This document shows positions 8,101 through 12,881 of a stretch of DNA of 21,581 bases, in pieces; the stretch's first letter is position 1; every line of letters starts with the position of its first letter. Origin of the DNA: JALSIF01 sp026981635 [NCBI: bacterium] (GTDB lineage Bacteria; 4484-113; JALSIF01); NCBI GenBank assembly GCA_026981635.1, contig JALSIF010000115.1, forward strand, positions 1-21,581, read 5' to 3'. The notes under the pieces are model-generated. The model worked only from the letters and a program-made list of their open reading frames with translations. It had not been told where the DNA came from and ran no database searches. A program made the translations under genes and the position numbers.

Positions 8101-8255
8101 AGGGTGGGGCGGAGCCAGCCGAAACGGCAGAAGGGGAGGAGCTGGCAGGTGCCCCGGCCATCTACCGCCTGGATCTCACCGACCTTGACCGTATGCCCAC
8201 CCTGGTGGCCCGGGCCTGGCAGGACTTTGCAGTGGCCGAGGTGGGGCGGCGCTAG
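5118..8255 (+). CDS. Large lipoprotein with ZU5-like, five PKD and propeller-like domains
   Basis: A 1045-residue predicted surface or periplasmic lipoprotein. Residues 1-25 are a signal peptide ending AVSSC (lipobox, C25). Residues 62-182 resemble a ZU5-type domain: an early VVIPPRAV block, LSPRLTFDKPVRITLPLP, then ERSGIFALVYEP. Five PKD domains follow, at about 193-288, 296-376, 385-480, 505-580 and 585-666. Their marker motifs are WDFDGDG, WEFGDG with HTYGEPGSYQV, FGDE with SHTYREAGAYLF, WEFGDG with HTYTDPGTYRV, and WDFGDG with HTFEQPGTYEV. The C-terminal 350 residues contain propeller-like blades (LVLSPDGSMLAYRVAHRLAV). No protease or glycosidase motif was seen. PKD domains usually mediate extracellular binding; the ligand is unknown. 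LarC follows after 5 bp and is probably co-transcribed. Confidence 0.88.
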   Translation: MAREFRVVLWVLPVLLLTPWAVSSCQGQGPTGGEPAAPARVHTQSERAARLKQEQGPKEFVRTVSPELGATLRFDQVEVVIPPRAVREAVSMTLGFPREVPSGVLGDRAWELSPRLTFDKPVRITLPLPTDLIRERGLELERVKVAREVGGVWFSLPTEISPAGTTASALTERSGIFALVYEPPSRKEINEPPKAEVTLHPPTEATSGEEGRIMVAFDAMGSLDPDGHIVRFAWDFDGDGLFDEVTSSPERVAFYYTRDGSYTALLKVEDNHSPPGYDLAPVSFEINGTGNQGGPLSLRVVALPTRGPSPLKVAFLTTVTGGTMPYEFQWEFGDGTRSELASPVHTYGEPGSYQVRLTVTDAAGLTKSAKLGVKVTRPGLPFPSTDLLSLTLTPREAVGNPGMRVGFSLRLKEQLEPGVRAAVTYRFGDELDFATPPEIGRLPLSVSHTYREAGAYLFTAIVTDELGRVGTASSLVRVRAASEPRAWEFVQPEGEETGELPSYIPPIRIKFDPRGPGLTYAFQAEGLPKEAEVVWEFGDGTESPEPAPVHTYTDPGTYRVGLEVSYRGRVYRYFKTLPVAEGLAVAVDFPQSFGGVAPLQLGFTATVVNATLPLEYEWDFGDGSKSDLPSPIHTFEQPGTYEVKVRVVDATGKGATSEPVKVMVVEGGKVFTDPVAFPLRGEELAGKPTPPVWVRITDADQNPILDLPLGSEDGEVRNLVLSPDGSMLAYRVAHRLAVRSLRSGKLVLEYEAAGVVPELVALAEGAELMGVNLAGQGVLVSSTGCEVELPPGSRLADLSRSGERVLVIDPEGKLHLGEVELSDECRGSSAGQGSPQGKKVSRIAKWEELPSPVAIEEAIFSGDALSAYAITRRQEVIYFDLREGADRAPTVIGQDELTKSSLSSDYAGTRLAWIASGVEGARPVVAVRQPDGTFKVEDLYLTRGILAEKVRVNSSGTSLYYWGTKGLPRRIPTAEEAVRERQAVPPREVFPLAQQGGAEPAETAEGEELAGAPAIYRLDLTDLDRMPTLVARAWQDFAVAEVGRR
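5694..7115 (+). repeat. Array of five PKD domain repeats (protein level)
   Basis: Five diverged PKD units of about 75-95 residues are encoded here, each identifiable by a W(D/E)F(G)DG-type turn and a later H-T-Y/F strand ending in a P/A-G-x-Y motif. They are related in protein sequence, not as near-identical DNA, so the array is old. The third unit is the most degenerate (FGDELDFATPP). Confidence 0.75.
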
Positions 8256-8260
8256 ATTCC

Positions 8261-9517
8261 ATGGCGGCGGGCGGTAGGGTGCTCCTTCTTCGTCCCTCTC
8301 CAGCCCTGGCGGGAGATATCCTCATCGCCGCACTGGTGGACGCCTTGCCCGAGCTGGCCGAGCCTCTGCTCGGGGAGGCAAGCCGCATCTTTTCCGAGCT
8401 AAGCCTCAGCTTTGAGACCGCCACTTCTCATCACATCAGGGGAACTAGGCTCTTTATCCACGACCGGCAGGGCAGGGTGGTGGGCGCCCACCCCAGTGAG
8501 GAGGCAGAAAAGAGCCCCCTGGATCGGAAGATCAGGACCTACGGAGAACTGACCGAATTCATTCGTTCCGCCGGCCTCTCCCCACGGGTTGAGCAGGTGG
8601 CACTCAGGGGAGCGGAGCTCCTTGCCCGGGCAGAGGCCGAGGTCCACGGCAAGGCAGGGCCGGAGGAGATCCACTTCCACGAGCTTGCTGCCCTGGACAC
8701 CGCCCTGGACCTGATCCTTTTCCCCCTGGCGCTGGAGCTTGCCGGCATTGAGCGGGTCTTCTCATCAGCCCTGACCATGCCCCAGGGGGAGCTTGCCATG
8801 GCCCACGGTCCCATGCCTCTCCCAGCCCCCGCCACCGCAAGGATCCTTAGCCGAATCGGTGCCCAGGTCAGGGGGGGAGAGATTGAGTTTGAGTCGGTTA
8901 CCCCCACCGGCGCCGCCCTGCTTGGAGCGGTGGGGGCTGAGTTTGATTCCTCCCCGGCCCTCTCCCTTGAGGCGGTGGGCTTTGGCCTGGGCCATCTTGA
9001 TCCGGGCAGGCCAAACCTGCTTATGGCCATGGTGGGGACTGCCGCTGGTGAGCTTTCCGCTAGGGGACTGATCAGGGATCAGGTAGGTCTAGTGGAGACG
9101 GTCATTGATGATCTTTCCCCGGAGGATCTGCCGCCGGTGGTGGAGGAGCTCTACCGGGCCGGTGCCCTGGAGGTCTACTGGACAGCGGCCAGCGTGGCGG
9201 GAGGGAGGCCGGGCATCGCCCTGAGCCTGATTGTCCCGCCCGACCGGCTGGAGCCCCTGGCCAAGCTGGTCCTTACCCTCACCCCGACCCTGGGGGTGAG
9301 GGTGGAGCTTAAGGAGCGACTTACCCTCCCCCGTGAGACGGTGGAAGTGGAGGTGGAGGGCTGCCCGGTAAAGGTGAAGGTGGCAAAGCTTGGTGATGAG
9401 CTGTTCAAGGCCAAGCCTGAGCATCGTGACCTGGTTGAGCTTTCCAAAAGACTCTCTCTCCCTCTCCATCAGGTTCGCCGGCTGGTGATGGAGGCGCTAA
9501 GAAATCTCCCCGGCTAG
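8261..9517 (+). CDS. larC: LarC-like nickel-pincer cofactor cyclometallase
   Basis: A 418-residue full-length LarC family protein. In the lactate racemase system LarC inserts nickel into the pyridinium bis-thiocarboxylate precursor using CTP. Recognisable blocks are EIHFHELAALDTALDLI (136-152), MAHGPMPLPAPATARIL (180-196), SVTPTGAALL (212-221), GFGLGHLDPGRPNLL (240-254), ETVIDDLSPE (279-288), GRPGIALSLIV (315-325), TLGVRVELKERLTLPRE (343-359) and the C-terminal KAKPEHRDLVELSKRL. Two deviations stand out. The usual N-terminal DxFSGxSGDM block reads RPSPALAGDI (11-20), and the usual NIDD reads VIDD. The protein is one frame, unlike the split larC1/larC2 of Lactobacillus plantarum. No larA, larB or larE lies in the window. 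It starts 5 bp after the PKD lipoprotein gene with no clear Shine-Dalgarno. Confidence 0.87.
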   Translation: MAAGGRVLLLRPSPALAGDILIAALVDALPELAEPLLGEASRIFSELSLSFETATSHHIRGTRLFIHDRQGRVVGAHPSEEAEKSPLDRKIRTYGELTEFIRSAGLSPRVEQVALRGAELLARAEAEVHGKAGPEEIHFHELAALDTALDLILFPLALELAGIERVFSSALTMPQGELAMAHGPMPLPAPATARILSRIGAQVRGGEIEFESVTPTGAALLGAVGAEFDSSPALSLEAVGFGLGHLDPGRPNLLMAMVGTAAGELSARGLIRDQVGLVETVIDDLSPEDLPPVVEELYRAGALEVYWTAASVAGGRPGIALSLIVPPDRLEPLAKLVLTLTPTLGVRVELKERLTLPRETVEVEVEGCPVKVKVAKLGDELFKAKPEHRDLVELSKRLSLPLHQVRRLVMEALRNLPG

Positions 9518-9524
9518 ACGATAA
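9498..9524 (+). promoter_or_regulatory. Candidate sigma-28-like promoter before flgJ
   Basis: TAAGAAAT at 9498-9505, an 11-bp spacer, then GACGATAA at 9517-9524, straddling the larC stop codon. This scores 4/8 and 7/8 against the FliA consensus with exact spacing. The predicted 5' end falls just before the flgJ ATG at 9538. It would make flgJ the first gene of a flagellar unit separate from larC. The -35 half is weak. Confidence 0.38.
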
Positions 9525-9537
9525 ACCTGGCTGAGGG

Positions 9538-10248
9538 ATGCCCACAGTCGCCCCACCAATTCGCATCCTCTCACCCCACCAGGGAAAGGCCGCCTCCCCC
9601 GGCCGGGCGAGGGATAAGGCCGCCAGCCCATCGGGCCCCAGTCCGGCCAACCTCTCCCGTGGGGGGGGCGGCTCTTTCCTGGCCCACCTCACCTCCTCCC
9701 TGGCCAGCGCCGCCCGCGAAGAGGCGGCCTACCAGAGCCTCAGGCGCTATCGGGGGATGCTTGCTGAGCTGGGGGTGGATGAGAAGAAGCTTCGCCAGGC
9801 GGCTGAGCAGTTTGAGGCCTTCATGCTGGGGATGCTCCTTCGCCAGATGTACCGGGCGGTGCCCAAGGCGGGCCTCTTTGGGCAGAGTTTTGCCCACCAG
9901 CTCTTTATGGAGATGTTCCTTGACCAGGTGGGGGAAAAGCTTGCCGCTGCCGGTGGAGTTGGGGTGGGGGACCTGGTGGTGGAGGGGGTGGTGAGAAAGC
10001 TTGCCTCAACCAGGAGGGAGAGCAGTACTTCTGGATCGGCCGTTTCACCGAAGCAGGAGTTCACTTCCCCCGCTAGGAAGCTGAGCTTTGACCAGCTTTC
10101 GGTGGAGGCGGTGCTGGAAGAGGAGCGCGGTGATCCAGACCGGCATCTTTCCCGCCTGGGCCGTAGGTATAATCTTTCCGAGGTAAAGCACTCGCCCCCG
10201 AGTGCCGATATAGGTAGCGGCGAGAACCCGCCGGCAAGAAGCAGGTGA
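9538..10248 (+). CDS. flgJ: Flagellar rod-assembly protein FlgJ (rod-binding domain only)
   Basis: A 236-residue protein whose central part, about residues 84-155, is the FlgJ rod-binding domain: LRQAAEQFEAFMLGMLLRQM, a central AHQLFMEMFLDQVGEKLA, and GGVGVGDLVVEGVVRKL. In well-known FlgJ proteins this domain caps the growing rod in the periplasm. The enterobacterial C-terminal muramidase domain is absent. Instead there is an 80-residue polar tail without an evident domain, and the first 60 residues are a Pro/Ser/Gly-rich linker. The ATG at 9538 has GAGGG directly upstream, very close. The end of the gene contains a sigma-28-like promoter for flgM. The stop codon is 3 bp before the flgM ATG. 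Confidence 0.85.
   Translation: MPTVAPPIRILSPHQGKAASPGRARDKAASPSGPSPANLSRGGGGSFLAHLTSSLASAAREEAAYQSLRRYRGMLAELGVDEKKLRQAAEQFEAFMLGMLLRQMYRAVPKAGLFGQSFAHQLFMEMFLDQVGEKLAAAGGVGVGDLVVEGVVRKLASTRRESSTSGSAVSPKQEFTSPARKLSFDQLSVEAVLEEERGDPDRHLSRLGRRYNLSEVKHSPPSADIGSGENPPARSR
10184..10211 (+). promoter_or_regulatory. Sigma-28 (FliA)-like promoter for flgM
   Basis: TAAAG at 10184-10188 is a perfect -35 core (TAAAGCAC overall). After a 12-bp spacer, one more than the consensus, comes GCCGATAT at 10204-10211, 7/8 to GCCGATAA. It lies inside the 3' end of flgJ and predicts a leader of about 34 nt before flgM. A sigma-28 promoter for flgM is the known arrangement in enteric bacteria and fits negative feedback. 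Confidence 0.55.
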
Positions 10249-10251
10249 GTG

Positions 10252-10551
10252 ATGCGGATACCGGAGCTGAGCAGTCTTTTTAGCCTGGCCGGGGTGGAGG
10301 CCAAGCGCTATCCATCCCGTCTGGCGCGGGAAGTTGCCCGGGAGGTGCGGGCAACCGACCGGGTGGAGCTCTCCACCAGCCAGACCGAGGTCAGGCGGAA
10401 GCTTGCGCAGGTACTCGCCGAGGCTAAGAGCTCCAAGTTGCTCGCCCACCTCAGGGCGGAGATGGAGCGAGAGCTTTCGGTAGATGCCGAGCGGCTCGCC
10501 GAGCAGATGCTCAACTCGGGGGTGTTTGATGACCTCATCCGCGGCAGGTAG
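10252..10551 (+). CDS. flgM: Anti-sigma-28 factor FlgM
   Basis: A 99-residue FlgM-type protein. FlgM binds sigma-28 in the cytoplasm and blocks late flagellar transcription until it is exported through the finished hook-basal body. The diagnostic features are DRVELSTSQTEVRRKLAQVL (36-55) and the C-terminal helix block ELSVDAERLAEQMLNSGVF (74-92), which corresponds to the sigma-binding part of the family. The ATG at 10252 is preferred; a GTG directly before it at 10249 is possible. It lies 3 bp after flgJ and overlaps flgN by 23 bp. A sigma-28-like promoter just upstream suggests that it controls its own synthesis. No fliA gene is in the window. Confidence 0.88.
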   Translation: MRIPELSSLFSLAGVEAKRYPSRLAREVAREVRATDRVELSTSQTEVRRKLAQVLAEAKSSKLLAHLRAEMERELSVDAERLAEQMLNSGVFDDLIRGR

Positions 10552-11056
10552 GGACTACCAAGCACGCCTCCTGGAGGCCCTGGACCGGGAGTGTGAGATC
10601 TTTGCCGCCCTCATCTCGGTGATGGAGGAGAAGCGGCGGGCGCTGGTGGAGGTGGACCTTGAGCCCCTGGAGGAGATATGTTCCCGGGAGGAGGAGCTGG
10701 TGGGGCGGTTGGAGGAGGCCGACCGGGAGCGCCACCAGGCCTACCTAGAGGCGGCTCCCCGACTTGCCCCTGAGCTGATGGAACCCTCTTTGCCCGAGCT
10801 GGTTGAGACGCTGGCGGAGAAAAGACCCGAGCTGGCCGAGGAGCTCTCTCGGCGCCACGCCCGCCTGCAGGAGCTGCTGGTGAGGGTGGGGGAGCTCAAC
10901 TTTGACAATCTGGTCCTCACCCAGAACCTTCTCCGCTACACCCGCCACCTGCTTGACCTGGTGGCCTCCGGAGGCGTACTGCCCAACTATTCCCCCGAGG
11001 GGAAGGTGAACCCTGCCCAAGGAGAGCCCCGCTCTCTGCTGGAGCGGCGGGCCTAG
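10529..11056 (+). CDS. flgN: Flagellar export chaperone FlgN
   Basis: A 175-residue, mostly alpha-helical protein of the FlgN family, the cytoplasmic export chaperone for FlgK and FlgL, both encoded directly downstream. The long helices are LLEALDRECEIFAALISVME with EKRRALVEVDLEPLEEIC, then EELVGRLEEADRERHQAYL, and later LQELLVRVGELNFDNLVLTQ with NLLRYTRHLLDLVA. The start is placed at ATG 10529 because GGGGG lies 6 bp upstream and this gives the usual FlgN N-terminus; an in-frame ATG at 10484 would overlap flgM more deeply. The C-terminal 30 residues are polar and probably disordered. The call rests on helical pattern plus position between flgM and flgK. Confidence 0.82.
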   Translation: MTSSAAGRDYQARLLEALDRECEIFAALISVMEEKRRALVEVDLEPLEEICSREEELVGRLEEADRERHQAYLEAAPRLAPELMEPSLPELVETLAEKRPELAEELSRRHARLQELLVRVGELNFDNLVLTQNLLRYTRHLLDLVASGGVLPNYSPEGKVNPAQGEPRSLLERRA

Positions 11057-11078
11057 TTCTGACTGGAGGGGCTTTGCT

Positions 11079-12869
11079 GTGGTTGACCTCAGGGTAGGTT
11101 TGGAGACTGCCCGCCGGGCGCTGCTCAGCGCCCAGGTTGCACTGGACACGGTCAGCCACAACATCGCCAATGCTAACAAGGAAGGCTATAAGCGTCAGCG
11201 TGTTGAACTTGCTACGTTAGAGCCGATCAGGATCTCAACACTGGCCGGGCCTGGGTTTGTTGGCATTGGAGCCGATGTTGACCGAATAATTCGGCTACGA
11301 GACGCCTTCTTAGAGCAAGGACTCTTGACCGAGACGGGGGTAAGGGGAAGCTTATCAGCCATGGATGAAGTGCTCTCCCGTCTTGAGGCCCTCTTCGGTG
11401 AGCCGGGTGAGGGGGGACTTCGCGCCAGGCTGGAGGAGTTTTTCAACGCCTGGGAGGAGCTTTCCAACAATCCGGAATCCTTCACCCTGCGATCCAACCT
11501 GAGGGAGGTGGCCCAGAATCTCATCTCGGCGGTGGATCGGATCAAGCGGGGGCTGGATGACGAGATCCGCAACCTCAACCGCCTGATGGAGATCAAGGTG
11601 GAGCAGGTAAACAACCTGGCCCAGCAGATCGCTGAGATCAACATTCGGCTTAGTACCAGGGAAGGGGGACAGGGGGAGGCAAACGACCTGCGTGATGAGA
11701 GTGAGCGGCTGGCGGCAAAGCTTGCCCAGCTGGTAAACATCAACACCCAGCGGGAGGCAGACGGGACCCTTACCGTCCAGATCGGCAGTTTCAATCTGGT
11801 GGAGAAGGGACAGGTAAACCGCATCAGAATGGAACTCAAATTTGATGATCCCCTCCACCGGCAGCTTGAGTTTGAGACCGGCACTCCCCTTCGTCTGCTG
11901 AGCGGGGAGCTCAAGGGGCTGGTGGATGTGCGCGACCAGGTGGTTCCCGACCTAAAGCTCAAGGTTAACCGGTTGGTCAGCGTGCTGGTAAACAGCGTCA
12001 ATCGGCTCCACGAGGAGCAGTTCGGACTGGATGGCACCTCGGGCCGACCCTTCTTTGAGCAGATCAAAACCGGCGAGATCCGCGGTGGGGTTCCCCTGCC
12101 TGCCGATCTTACCCTGGACACCACCCTGGACGAGCTTGGCATCACTCCGGGCGACTTCTTCGTCGGCCAGGCGAGGGTGATCATTGATCCTTCCGAGGTC
12201 CGCCCCGGTACCGCCATCACCCTGCGAGAGCTGTTTGATCGCATAACCCAGGCGGACCCCACCCTGCGGGTAAGACTGATACCTCCTCCCCCGAGTGGGC
12301 TGCCGAGCATCGTGATTGAGCAGTTCAATCCCCCCACCGCTGATCAGGAAATAGATCTTGCCCGGGGGACCTCCAACGTGCTGGATGTGTTGGGGCTTGA
12401 TCCAGACGCTGAGGTGCGCACCGCCGGCACTGCCCAATTTAGCGACGCCATGTCAAGCTTTGACCTTTCCTTTCCCATCAAGGACAGCTTGGATGCCATT
12501 GCAGCGGCAGCTCCGGCGGAGGATGGTGGGTTTACCGGACCGGGCGACAACCGGGGGGCGCTAAATATTGCTGCCCTCAAGTCGGCTACCGGTTTGATTG
12601 AAGGCGAGGGGCTGTTTGAGTTCTACAACTCCTTCATCTCCGGGCTTGGGGTGCTTGCCCAGCAGAACCGTAGAAGCCTCAGTGCCCAGGACCTGGTGAT
12701 CAAGCAGCTTAAAGAGCGGATTGAGAGCGTAAGCGGCGTAAACATTGATGAGGAGGCCATCCAGATGCTGCGCTATCAGCGCAGCTTCCAGGCCGCCAGC
12801 CGGATGGTCACCGCCATTGATGAGGCGTTGGACACCATCATCAACCGGATGGGACTGGTGGGCAGATAG
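11079..12869 (+). CDS. flgK: Hook-filament junction protein FlgK (HAP1)
   Basis: A 596-residue FlgK, the first junction protein between hook and filament, exported by the flagellar type III system. The N-terminus has ARRALLSAQVALDTVSHNIA followed by NANKEGYKRQRVEL (11-44), the conserved axial-protein helix. The C-terminus has VNIDEEAIQMLRYQRSFQA then ASRMVTAIDEALDTIINRMG (554-592). The FxxAWEELSNNPES block (122-134) is also typical. A central region of about 350-445 (a DELGITPGDFF-type segment, a TLRELFDRIT helix, NVLDVLGL) resembles the modules that are multiplied in the neighbouring FlgL. The GTG start at 11079 has GGAGGGG 7 bp upstream. It is 22 bp after flgN and 12 bp before flgL, so one operon. 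Confidence 0.95.
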   Translation: MVDLRVGLETARRALLSAQVALDTVSHNIANANKEGYKRQRVELATLEPIRISTLAGPGFVGIGADVDRIIRLRDAFLEQGLLTETGVRGSLSAMDEVLSRLEALFGEPGEGGLRARLEEFFNAWEELSNNPESFTLRSNLREVAQNLISAVDRIKRGLDDEIRNLNRLMEIKVEQVNNLAQQIAEINIRLSTREGGQGEANDLRDESERLAAKLAQLVNINTQREADGTLTVQIGSFNLVEKGQVNRIRMELKFDDPLHRQLEFETGTPLRLLSGELKGLVDVRDQVVPDLKLKVNRLVSVLVNSVNRLHEEQFGLDGTSGRPFFEQIKTGEIRGGVPLPADLTLDTTLDELGITPGDFFVGQARVIIDPSEVRPGTAITLRELFDRITQADPTLRVRLIPPPPSGLPSIVIEQFNPPTADQEIDLARGTSNVLDVLGLDPDAEVRTAGTAQFSDAMSSFDLSFPIKDSLDAIAAAAPAEDGGFTGPGDNRGALNIAALKSATGLIEGEGLFEFYNSFISGLGVLAQQNRRSLSAQDLVIKQLKERIESVSGVNIDEEAIQMLRYQRSFQAASRMVTAIDEALDTIINRMGLVGR

Positions 12870-12881
12870 GGATGAGCTGAG

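Noticed and set aside
10484-10528. Earlier in-frame ATG for FlgN.
   Set aside because: It would overlap flgM by 68 bp and lacks a Shine-Dalgarno. The ATG at 10529 has GGGGG 6 bp upstream and the usual N-terminus.
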